Shown: positions 36,181 through 46,285 of the stretch, piece after piece | Layout: each line of letters begins with the position of its first letter | How positions within the stretch are numbered: position 1 is the stretch's first letter | Assembly (NCBI GenBank): GCA_014526335.1 | Contig: JACTAT010000016.1 | Location: forward strand, 786,770-850,769 | From: Chrysaora quinquecirrha | Lineage: Eukaryota > Cnidaria > Scyphozoa > Semaeostomeae > Pelagiidae | Reading direction: 5' to 3' | Length of the DNA: 64,000 nt | Program-made: the position numbers and the translations under genes | The notes under the pieces: model-generated | The model's database searches: none | What the model saw: only the letters and a program-made list of their open reading frames with translations | What the model was told of the DNA's origin: nothing

Positions 36181-36354
36181 AAAGGAAAGGGCTTGGTCAC
36201 TAAGGTTTCTTTCATCAGTCTATGACATTTGGCCTGGCCTGTTTGTTCGGAAGAAATTTGAACTGGGATTCATCTCAACAGAGAAAGCTCAATTCGTGTA
36301 ATAAGGCCAGATAGTAGTCTGTCTCGAGCTGACACGCCGACGACAAAAGCATCG

Positions 36355-36414
36355 ACCTGTGATAGCCTCGACCTGGCGATAGCCTCGACCTGGCGATAGC
36401 CTCGACCTCAACCT
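36355..36414 (+). repeat. Tandem GATAGCCTCGACCTGGC
   Basis: About three copies of a 17-base unit just right of the assembly gap. Confidence 0.8.
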
Positions 36415-36891
36415 GCTTATGCTTAAAATGACTGCATGTAACTGATCTCCTCAACTCACTCTTAAAAATTATTCAGAACTCAAAATAAGTTCTCTCTAAA
36501 TCAATCATGTTAATAGATTAGATCTGGAGTAGTTTCTGGACAATTCGATGAAATAATTGTATTATCATCATACAACGAATAAAAAGCTCTCTATGTTCAT
36601 GTTTTTTAATGGATTTGATTGCTTAAAGCGACAAGTAGACGTGATCACATAACTAGAATCAGGAAAAACAGGATTAAGGTGAAATAAGAAATCTCGTTAC
36701 TACTGTAAGATTAGGCTACTGAATGAAGGATCTTTTAATGGTTTACAAGGATATTTTTATTGAGAAGAGGTGCAGAAAATTTGCTAAGAGCAGTTACCTC
36801 TGGGCAAGGGATCATGTCACAGGATACAACTTGGTTGTTTGTTCTTGAAATCATGTCCTAATTTTTCTTGACCACGCCCTTTTGTCCCTCC

Positions 36892-37139
36892 AGTGTTTGA
36901 TGTCTGCCCATGCCACTGCAAGGCAAGTGGTGGACAAGCTCTCCGAATTTCGAGAGTTTGTTATAGCTGAGGCAAATAGCGCTCAACTTCCATGCCTTAC
37001 GACCCTTTCTCTTTACGTCTGGTCGTTGCAGCAAGCAAGTCACCACTCTTGCTTACGTCATAAGAGTAGGGTAGGACAGCAGCTGGGGGGGGCCTTCGAA
37101 GACTACTACTTGGGGGCCTCTGGACCTGTGAGCCCATAA
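36892..37139 (+). CDS. Possible last exon of a gene lost in the assembly gap
   Basis: A long pyrimidine-rich acceptor (CCTTTTGTCCCTCCAG) precedes an open frame of about 82 codons ending in TAA. It reads MSAHATARQVVDKLSEFREF and then VIAEANSAQ, a helical-looking start, followed by Ser/Leu-rich sequence. Upstream exons could lie in the N gap or further left. No family is recognised, and the evidence is one good acceptor plus composition. Confidence 0.25.
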
Positions 37140-37148
37140 AAGTTGTTC

Positions 37149-37410
37149 TACACTTTTTTTTAATAAGCAACTTGACTTTGGTCCAGCCCTCAAGAGTTGC
37201 TTAACATATCTAGGATTTCAGCCGTCACAGAATTACTGGTGCCCCCTAGGCCCCTAAAACCTCTTATTTTGGCTCTTTTCTGGCTTCTCAATGTAACTGA
37301 CAAGTTTGCAAGGATGTACAGTATAAAGAAAGCTATTTCACCAGAAATTTTAGCACAATCTCAGCCCTGGTTGCTTATTGAACAGCTGCTTATTAAAAAA
37401 AAAGAGTGTA
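37149..37410 (+). mobile_element. TACAC-family miniature element, AAGCAAC type
   Basis: 262 bases with TACAC + T-run + AATAAGCAAC at the left and GCTTATT + A-run + GAGTGTA at the right. TTGCTTA or TGCTTA occurs four times. It shares CCAGCCCTCAA with 32268-32641, and is shorter than its relatives. Confidence 0.8.
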
Positions 37411-37443
37411 CTCTCAATATTAGCACTTTACGTCATTAATCTT

Positions 37444-37596
37444 TTAAACTATCCTCCTCTTTTTGAAAGTCTCGGGTGGCCTTAGGGTCAACCGTTGCTT
37501 GTCATCACAATCAAGTGCCTTAGGCTTATTGGACCAAATTTCGTTCCACTTTTCACACAACACCAACAGCAACAACACTCTGACGACAGGATTGCC
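37444..37596 (-). CDS. Possible alternative last exon of the small membrane protein gene
   Basis: Acceptor TTGATTCAG at 37597-37605, then 51 in-frame codons ending in TAA. The sequence is hydrophobic at first (VVRVLLLLVLC) and then basic (PETFKKRRIV). It is phase 0 and so could follow the GTGAGT donor at 38942. It could equally belong to another transcript or be chance. A short TACAC-family element lies just downstream at 37149-37410. Confidence 0.25.
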   Translation of the reverse strand, partial: GNPVVRVLLLLVLCEKWNEIWSNKPKALDCDDKQRLTLRPPETFKKRRIV

Positions 37597-37917
37597 CTGA
37601 ATCAATAACAAACTTAAACTATATAGAAAGAGAGAAAGTATACGAGGGTCCAAATCCTAAAAATCGTCATGGTACCATTATCGTTTGCCGTTAAGATGTG
37701 GCTAACCAGAAGAGCAAAAAATTAATCAGGCCGGAATGGAAAATTAATTCTAAATGACATAAAGTAGTTATTTTCGGAGCATTAAATATATTTGTAAAAA
37801 GGAAAAAATAACCAAACGTCAACGCCGGCATATTTGGATTTACTTCGAATGGGAAAGAAAATGATTATTCTATCGACCTGCTTTCTGTTTCCTCTGTCTG
37901 ATTCAAATAGTATTACG

Positions 37918-38245
37918 TGCATGATGATGATGATGATGATGATGATGGTGATGATGATAAATATGATGACGACGATGATGATGATGATAATGATGACGAT
38001 GACTGTGATTATGGTGATTATAATGATGTTGATGGTGAATGATGATGATGATGAAGATCATGATGATGATAATGATGATGATGATGATGAAGATGATGAT
38101 GATGATAATGATAATGATGATGCTGATGATGACGACGATGAAGATGAAGATGATTGATGATGATGGTGATGAAGATGATGATTATGCCATGATGACGACG
38201 ATGATTGATGATCGATCCTCTGATAGTGATGATGCTGATACCTAA
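37918..38245 (+). repeat. GAT/ATG trinucleotide array
   Basis: About 330 bases of impure (ATG)n with GAC and AAT variants. Met- or Asp-rich frames here are artefacts of the repeat. Confidence 0.9.
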
Positions 38246-38569
38246 TGCTGATATGATTAGCATGACAAAAAAAATTTCGAAGTGGTTGACAACTAATAAC
38301 TCTCAACTTCTGAGAAGTCTGATTTAGCAGATCATAAATACTAGTACAACATTAGTTGTTTGCGGTAATATTTTAAAGAGGCACTTAAAATCCAGGCAAT
38401 CTGGACCAAATCCATTATGATGTGTAAATGAGGTCTAAAAACGCAGAACGAGCGACAGAAATGATGTTGGGTCAGGGAAAAATTGCTTGGTTTTGCCGGC
38501 CTTGTGCCCTCTTTGCTTGAAGCTATGCTAAAGTAAACACGTACAGTGCATACTGTATATTGGTAAAAT

Positions 38570-38706
38570 CGAGGGGCAGTTCACTCCTCGAAAAAGCGTA
38601 CGAGATCCCTATTGGAACAAAAGGATTCTTACAAGATTCCTTCGAGAACAATAGAGATTCCAGGTGAGGAGGGTGTACGAGATTCCAGGGAGTGAATTGC
38701 CCCTCG
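38570..38706. mobile_element. hAT-like miniature transposon (137 bases)
   Basis: Inverted ends CGAGGGGCA(G/A)TTCACTCC and a perfect 8-base duplication GGTAAAAT (38562-38569 and 38707-38714). The interior has several near-repeats of GAGATTCC. Non-coding. Confidence 0.8.
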
Positions 38707-38841
38707 GGTAAAATTATAGACGTAACCGATAAACCAGTAAAGTTTACCAACAGTTAGTCGTAACCAATAAAGTATACCAAGACATTAAAATCAATTGTAT
38801 TTTGATAAAAAAAAACTAAGTAATTATATTGATTATCACGA

Positions 38842-38938
38842 TCGTCCATGATCATCATCATAGTTATCATCAACGATCATCATCAACATCACAATCATTA
38901 ATCATCATTATCATCTGAATAATAATCATCATAATCAC
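38842..38938 (+). repeat. ATC trinucleotide array
   Basis: An impure (ATC)n array. On the minus strand its edge provides the Asp-rich tail and stop of the small membrane protein model. Confidence 0.85.
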
Positions 38939-40224
38939 TCACTACAACTATACAGTTTATGATCACCATCGTGATCATGATAACTAAAAAGAGCGCAAAA
39001 ATCTCGACTTTCTGAAGGCGAGACAATTGTTGCTTTGTTGCAAGTCGAAGGTGACAACAATTGACAAACTCTTCTTGACTCTTGACACCCAGAAAAGATG
39101 ATTCTGGTGTTTTCAAAAGATCTTAAATCAGGATTCCAACGATAAATTTTCAACGATAAATTAGAGATTATAGTGAGAATTTTATCTATAAATATTGTAG
39201 TATTTTGTTTGAAAACAGTATTGACAGCTGGTGAATTTATCAACAATGAAATATGACAAACCAACAGCGAAGTGAAACTTGACCCTCCTCAAAGATCAAC
39301 AATGTAAAGGAATATAAAATATATAAAACTTAGAGAATATCAAAAAAATAAACAAACTCACCGACACGTGTAGAATCTTTAGATTCATTTCCACCTCGAA
39401 TAATTGTTCCATTTTGATTGTTAGTTTTCCTAGACATTCGCATAGAGCTAGTGCCCGATTTGTTACGTCGAAAAACATTCATGTTGAAATATCGTGAGTC
39501 TTTTGAAACTCGTCAAAAGATTGTGAACTTCACGTTTTGTGGACGTACGAACCCAAGCCGTTTACTCAAGAATGAGTGATGTGTAATCTTGAACTAAGTT
39601 TTGTTTACTTTGTCAATTCGAGTGCTTTCATGCAAATCTTATGCCACTGTCTCAAGAACAGATTGGCGTATTCCCTTATTGACCGTGAGAATACTACAGT
39701 GATAGAAAATCTAAATCACCATCGCCACTCTCTGTAAGATCTCACTTCCCAAAGGAAACCCACTGTTTCCTGATGGCATTCATGTCAGGCCTACAGACAT
39801 GTGCTAAGGACAAAATATCGAATCAAGCTGCGAAAATGGTGACTCTTTCGGCAAACAAACAATTCGGTAAGAATTCAAGAAGAGTGAAAGTTTTGTTCCA
39901 CAACAAAAAGATTTAATATGTAAACATGGATAGGTTTTAAAAACTTTTCCTAGAACAGCAAATGTTCATGTCAAAAATGATTTATTTTTTCTAAATAATT
40001 CCCTAGATGTATTGTCCATTGCGCATTTTTGTTTTGATTTGAATTGAATTATGAGTTTGTAAATACCGAGATTTAAGTGGTTTAAATTTAAAAAATAGGT
40101 TTAAAAAAACGTAGAACTAATTACCTGCGGTCTGCCGTTGCTTTATGAAAGGTTTTTTCTTATCCTGACTTGTAAAAGATCTGGAGCATTTCACAGCTGT
40201 GATATGGTACACTTTGTCGTCCAT
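38898..40224 (-). CDS. Small predicted single-pass membrane protein
   Basis: Three phase-compatible minus-strand exons: 40224-40125 (starts MDDKVYHITAVKCS), 39508-39362 and 39121-38898, giving about 156 residues. The acceptor of exon 2 may instead be at 39499, nine bases in, with the same frame. The N-terminal part is basic and Ser/Thr-rich. A hydrophobic stretch (VEIFALFLVIMITMVIINC) near the C-terminus looks like one membrane span, followed by a short Asp/Tyr tail encoded by an ATC-type microsatellite. A strong donor (gta/GTGAGT at 38942) could skip that tail and join in phase 0 to 37596-37444, which encodes GNPVVRVLLLLVLCEKWNE and ends at a stop. I do not recognise the protein. Acceptor pyrimidine tracts are weak, so the exon model is provisional. 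Confidence 0.4.
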
Positions 40225-41407
40225 TTTTCGTCTCCTCGTGCAATGACGATTAGTTGGAACAGACAGATTTAGGGGAAGTTTTATTTAACTTGACTATTCT
40301 TCTTAACGACTTAGGATTAAAAATCTGCTTAGCTTTTCAAAAATGACAATGTTTTCATCCTCTCTCTTGAAATACTCAAAGAGATTCAGCCAAGAAACCT
40401 TCACGAGATATTTCATTCAGACATTGACTTTCATTGACAGACTTTTTATTAATGTCCTTTTCTTGGTTTCCTAGGTTCTAAACACATATGGTTTGATGAC
40501 GATCGTTATTTTGAAAAAATATTGTTTCATGGATGGCTGCATCTTTAATGTTTAGCAAGAAAAGAGCAACTGAGCTCTTTCAGAAAACACACTGTCTGAA
40601 ATAAAGAATTTCTGTTCTAGATAGCAAGACACAAAAGTCGTTGAACAGATGTTTGTTTATTTTCTTACTGAGATATTAATTAAAATTGCCCCATTACTTT
40701 TCAATAAGTTATAACGTTATCTTAAAATTCAGAGGGAAACACAAGAAAATGGATTCGATAAGGGGTAGGGTATATAATTCTATATCTTTGAAAACAAAAG
40801 GATTTGTCAAGATTCAGGAAATTTCTGTTTGAAACATGTTTTTAGGGATTTCTGTAAAATCGATCTTTGAAACGCAAACCGCCTTCCAGGTAGATATTAT
40901 CAGAGAGCTATTTAATCTACTGGTGGGTTACTTGTGGCCCAATTCTGGCCTAGATGAAGCTAGAGGGCTTGAAAGCTACCAAATCTTCGTTTGCAGGAAC
41001 TTTTTAAGACGAGAAAGACTATTCCTGGTGTGTCACTAACTTTTACTTCATTTCCAGATTCCCCAAGATTCCACCATTTCCTTCATTTTTGGGTTTCCCT
41101 GAATTCCATTCATCATTCATTGTTCAGATGTTTGATGTCACTGTTATCTATCAATGACGTAAAGAACAATCTGAAGAACTTGCATGCACATTGCATTACG
41201 ATCGAAATTGTGATAAATCTTTTGAAAATTAATTGCGAACAATATCTCAATTATCATATTACGCCTAATTTGACAGTTATGGATATTAAACAATCAAAAA
41301 CAAGCGAAGGGGCATTGTGATTGAAAATGAAAACAGACAATTAGCAGAAAAACAAAACGGTCGCTGATGTCTGGGATGGCGACAAGGCTTAACGAAATAC
41401 CGCCACT
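40225..41407. other. Upstream flank of the small membrane protein gene
   Basis: AT-rich, no convincing exon or repeat unit. An open frame at 40991-41320 has no splice support. Confidence 0.4.
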
Positions 41408-41613
41408 GTGATCATGATCATTCATCATCTTAATCAACATCATCTTAATCAATATGAATATTATGGACATCGATTTCTCGTGTTATGCATCATCATCATC
41501 ATTATCGTCATCATCATTGCTTTCATCATCATTATAATCTTCTTAATCACCAGCATTATCATTATCAACAACACCATGATCATCGTCATCATAATCGTCG
41601 CCATCTCGGTCGC

Positions 41614-41676
<63 letters not shown>

Positions 41677-41975
41677 TGCTTTCATGATCATATTGTAATT
41701 ATCATATAATCATCCGCACCGCATTATCATCATTGCCATCATCATCGTCGTGATGTCGTAATAATTAAAATCATCAGGTCCATCAGCATAATTATGATCA
41801 TACTCCTGTTAATCTTCGTCACCATCATAATCAACATAATCATTATTGCCATGCCACCATCAACTTCATCATTACATTATCATCATCATCATCGTCATCG
41901 TCATCATCATTATCATCATGATCACTATGAAAAATCATTAACATCATGATACATATCATCATCATTTGCAAACAT
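41408..41975 (+). repeat. ATC/CAT trinucleotide array
   Basis: The longest ATC-type array here, with an uninterrupted (ATC)n core at about 41617-41674 and impure flanks. His-, Ile- and Met-rich frames in it are artefacts. Confidence 0.95.
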
Positions 41976-41999
41976 GTTCATGATATAGTCCGGCAGACA

Positions 42000-42230
42000 A
42001 GATGCTGGCGGCATGACCTACTTGCAATTTCGGCGGGACTTTTAAAATTTGGATAAATGTGTTCATCATCGTACTAGAAATACGAATCTACCTGTTGGCC
42101 ATGTTGAATTTTCTTGTGAGGCGCCCCAACGCGATTTTATGTTTCGACTGAAGTAGGCCTGTTTTGCTTCGAAAGCGCCATTTTCTTCAACGATTTCAAT
42201 AGAGATCACTGAGCCGAAGCACCTATCGAG
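42000..42230 (-). repeat. Segment homologous to 45160-45345, possibly a first-exon or promoter unit
   Basis: Read on the minus strand: GAAGAAAATGGCGCTTTC, TCACAAGAAAATTC, ATGGCCAACAGGTA, GAACACATTT and AAAAGTCCCGCCGAAATTG. The same blocks occur in order on the plus strand at 45160-45345. ATGGCCAACAG/GTAGAT could be a start codon followed by a donor. Confidence 0.6.
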
Positions 42231-43563
42231 ACGCAAATCCAGGGGAACACTGACACTTTTTACAGTGTTGACGGGGTCCGCAAGAGAAGTAAATGAAACT
42301 GGACGCAAAAACGTACGGAAAACGTGAATCGGGCGACTAGTTTATGCAAATGATATTATTGTTGAGTGTATGAAACCGACTGAAGCTTTTTAGATGCTCA
42401 TAACAAGTAGTTCAAAATGAATCAAAAGTGAGTCGTGGTATAAAGCACAGTGTATATCATAGGGTCATATGGTTCCGTTCTTTAAGAACAATTTCGACAT
42501 ACATTTTTGTAAAAAACACCTTATTCCATCAAATTTCGCATCTCTAATTTTCGCCCTCTCAGATTGTCACATCCCAAAATTTTTATTAGAAGTTGAGCCG
42601 ATTCGCGCTCTTCACTTTTTGCGCCAAGAAGCGCGCTTTTAACTGATGTGTTTGCGCGCTTTCAATTTCTTCTCTATTTAGGTTACAGTAGGTTGCATCA
42701 TTAAGCAAAGCGGGTTTGATCCAAAATCTTTATCGTCAACTTCTACGTCTATTACCCTTATGCTGGAGGCTGTTTCTGACTTCCGTAATGAAAAGAGCTG
42801 ACCACAAGATGGAGGCAGATGATTTGCCCTAGAACAATGTTATACTATAGCTACAGTCTGCGCAGAATTCTGCACAAGACCTATGCGGTCTCTAAGTTTA
42901 AAAAAGGGTCACAAAACAAGCCTTCGTTTCTACCCCTTTTCCATTGCCATACGCGCGCGGCACACTGTCAAATGGCCGTAACAAAAATTTGCCGTAATAT
43001 TGCTAAGACGCACACCCCCTCCTCTATGAGATGCACTCCCCCTCCTCTATGATCCCACGGCTGAAGTCCAAATGCAAAAGTGTCATTAATGGAGAAGAAA
43101 ACGTATACGCACATGTCATTCGAATTCTTCAAGGCGTACAAATTAAAAATAATCACGAGGTGTTTTCGCATCGAGAGGAAGAATGTGGTCCCATTGCCTA
43201 ATTTCACCTTTTACTGTTCAATCTACCTGTCGAGTTAAGCATTGTGCCTAGTGCTAATCTACCAATCAAAAATCCGTTAGAAATCAGCGATCACCGTAAC
43301 GCCATCACGGAAGAGCAAAAGAAGAAAATGTGACAGACGAGGTCAATTCACCAAAACGAAGCATACACTCTTGAGCGCATCTGTGGTAGGAATGGTTCAT
43401 AGCCAAACACTATGTCAAAAACCTAGAAGTATTTGGTCTTTATCATCTGAAAACTAGTCTCTATCTGTTCTTTCTGAAAATAATTTCTCTTACTTCATGA
43501 AAGCGTCAATACAATGCTATGTTTCGAAGCCAGCGCTTGTGTCTGTTCTATGTCCCTTGCTAC

Positions 43564-43740
43564 CTCTTGACAGTACGTGACGCTCGCCTCTTTCATGCAG
43601 CACAGGTTTCCCAGACTCCAATCTCTAAATGCCGCGGTGCATTCTGTACGTATTTGTGCATTATCGTGGTTCACAATTTCTCGCTCTCTTGCATAATGTA
43701 TGCCTTTTTGGAGGCAACCTTTGAGGTGACTTCGAGGCAA
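43564..43740 (-). CDS. Possible Cys-rich exon of an unknown gene
   Basis: A phase 0 exon of 59 codons on the minus strand between an acceptor (GTTACTTCCAAG) and a donor (GAG/GTAGCA). It has five cysteines including a CC pair (LGNLCCMKEASVTYC) and reads like an extracellular domain, but I cannot name a family and found no partner exon. Chance is possible. Confidence 0.25.
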
Positions 43741-44034
43741 CTTGGAAGTAACAGAAAGCAAAGTTTGAAGTGCGACGAATCGATATATTGTTTCTGTAAG
43801 CAATGATCGGCAGCACAGTTATGTCTGGACAATATCCCAAAGTTGCCGTACTACTCTTTTATGTTGATGTGGTGCCGGTTCTACGAAGTAAAAAGAGTGT
43901 CAGCCGCCCTATAGTTCTGGGCTAATGTCCGTACCAAAATCTTCTGAAACGGATGATTCTTCGAACGCTGAATTCCCCACGGAACGAGTCTAAAGATTTA
44001 ACATGTTGTTAATTTACCCTATATCCACTTTCCA

Positions 44035-44414
44035 CTACATCAATTCACTTGATTCCTGCTGTGAAAGAGTGCCACGCCCTGTGCTACCATCATCTGCAGC
44101 TTTCTGAACATATTGGATCATGTCTGTTCTAATAGCTCTTAAAACGGAGGCTTCTTTGATGACCATGATGGAGATGAGCGGCTCTTTGCGATTCCCTTGG
44201 GCTGAACAAAGGCTTGTAAGTTGATTCTTCCTACTCTCAAGCTTGTTGTAGCCATAGGTGCGGCGCTTGTTGCAAAAAAGCATAAGATCATCGTTCTAGC
44301 TTTAGAGTCTTCGGTCAATCTGATCTTTAAAACGGTGTTTCCTTCAAGGGCTATTAAGCGGCGTTGGTAAGGATTAGCTTTCACTTTGACATCGCAAACG
44401 TGTCTCGCGCTCAA
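44035..44414 (-). CDS. Possible decayed or frameshifted coding segment
   Basis: Two overlapping minus-strand frames both look protein-like. The upstream one contains CDVKVKANPYQRRLIALEG and VLKIRLTEDSKARTMILC; the downstream one contains KEPLISIMVIKEASVLRAI and ends ESSELM before a stop. A single frame change near 44240 would join them, so this may be a pseudogene or a repeat relic. There are no clear splice sites and no family is recognised. Confidence 0.2.
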
Positions 44415-45159
44415 CGCAGGGGCCCAAATAGCGGAACGTTCCAGTTTTCAAATTCAAGAGTTTTACCCTTCATCGGGTATAACGGTTTGAAATTGAGTCT
44501 TAGTGTTTTCCTCGAATGGGGCAAAATAGTAAAGCAGAATAACTTCCTAATGAGTTTAGAATGTAGAATAGTCTCAAGTATGTAGTTGCCTTGGCACTAG
44601 CAAATCTTTTGCGCATTGATTATGGTTAAGTTTATTATTAATTATTATTATTATTATTAATTTATTTAAAGTAGGTACTACGAAATAATAGCTAATAGCT
44701 AACATAGCTAATTGAAACCTACTTTGTGACATTACCTGTCATAAGAGACAGAATGTACATGTACATCATAATTTAGTTATAAAAACATCTCAAGGAGGAT
44801 TCATTTTGTCTATATACGAAATAATTTGAGGTTTTAAGACCAATATTACTAAACATTGGGGTTCCATACTGGTTTCTCATTCCATGATTCCACGGAATTG
44901 GGTTTTATTGCACTTCCCAAAGCATAACTCCATCGGGGGGTATCGACCAACATTAAGAATTCATAGCACAGAAAACAAGAACAAAGAGTAATTAACAAAC
45001 ATATGGAAATTCATTTTTGACAATTATCCTATTAATTTGTTCAAAGAAGGGGTACAATTTTTGCCTTTTGTCTTAGTAATTATGTTTTGATATGCACATA
45101 AAAAGCATCTTTACGCTAACGTACACCCTGATAGCAAGACTCGCTTCAATTAGTTCCTT

Positions 45160-45345
45160 ACAAATTGTTGATGAAAATGGCGGTTTCTTGCTGGAACACT
45201 GCGTGAGTTTGGCTAGAGAAAACGGGTTGGACGCGTCTCACAAGAAAATTCACGATGGCCAACAGGTAAAATCGTGTTTAGGATGTGATACTGAACACAT
45301 TTGTGCAAAATTAAAAGTCCCGCTAAAATTGCAGGTAGTCACCCC
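45160..45345 (+). repeat. Segment homologous to 42000-42230, opposite orientation
   Basis: GATGAAAATGGCGGTTTC, TCTCACAAGAAAATTCACG, ATGGCCAACAG/GTAAAA, GAACACATTT and AAAAGTCCCGCTAAAATTG. A hydrophobic open frame starts at 45092 upstream (MHIKSIFTLTYTLIARL), but the homology does not prove it is coding. Confidence 0.6.
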
Positions 45346-45384
45346 TGATTTTGGCTGTCAGCACCGAGATTATGACCATAGGAC

Positions 45385-45545
45385 TAACTTTTAAGGCTCA
45401 TAAAATCAATTCTAGGTCAGCGCTAGGACAGCCAAACCTTGCACCAAGACTAAGTTGCTTTAAAAAATGTTTGCATCGAAAATTCGACTTCTTGAGATTT
45501 CGAAAAATTTCAATCCTGCCAACCTTTCGTCGAAAAGGTCTATAA
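45385..45545 (+). repeat. TTGACCGTGAAAAATGACT repeat, partial copy 4
   Basis: Lacks the head. Shares GGCTCATAAAATCAATTC, TTGCACCAAGACTAAG and TTTCGTCGAAAAGG with the other copies. Confidence 0.45.
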
Positions 45546-45829
45546 CTTAACATAAGCTAAAAATGTCTAGTTTTTCCATTTTTTGTCCACAGAATGCTCC
45601 ATATTGATATTCTAGTTATCTAAAAAGTACATACAGTTATTACACTAAAAAAGACTAAACTAAACTAAAAAAAAGGCTTAAACTTTCGATAACTCATGTT
45701 GTTTTTATCACTATTTTTAGTGCAGCTTATTACTCAGTTTCTAAAGTTGTTGATGGGTAAGATGAGGTGAAAAGGGTGTAAAGGATCCAAATAATGACAC
45801 TTTGAGATCATTACACATCTTTTATACAA

Positions 45830-46080
45830 TGCCACTAAAATTAGGGTAGTTAAGGGGTTCCAGTGAACATGGGACCATACGAAATGTATCCAGGGAACAA
45901 GGGAACACGGCCAAAATTAAAAGAGACAAACAGAAGATCGGGAAACAAGGATGAGGTAAACCCTCCCTATCAATCCGCTTGACTATCAATCTGAGAATAA
46001 ATGCCACAAATCTCCAGGGTATATGGGGATTTTCTCAAGGAAATAGGGGAACATTTACCCCCCTCAATGACCCTCAAAAC
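45830..46080 (-). repeat. GTTCCCTTGAGAA repeat, copy 2
   Basis: On the minus strand: GTTCCCCTATTTCCTTGAGA, GTCAAGCGGATTGATAGGGA, TTTTGGCCGTGTTCCCTTG, and a longer tail than copy 1. Confidence 0.5.
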
Positions 46081-46285
46081 AAGGAGGCATATCAATAGAC
46101 TAGAAAGGGCTTTAACTAACTGTTTGCTTTGTAACAACAGGACAGAAAATTGACTCAAAACACGACAAAGGGCATGCGATGGCGACCTCCCTGAAGACCT
46201 TGTCTACAGTTACTTAGTTCTCTATAAATTACAAAATAATAAAAAAGTGACTAAATGTAAAAGCTAAATAGAAAAAACAGTGTAA

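Noticed and set aside
35526..36301. Long open frames of about 185-229 codons on both strands
   Set aside because: They consist almost entirely of the 500-base N gap.
41408..41709. Met-, His- and Ile-rich open frames
   Set aside because: They are translations of the ATC microsatellite; the same applies to frames at 21586-22248, 37834-38306 and 62414-62720.
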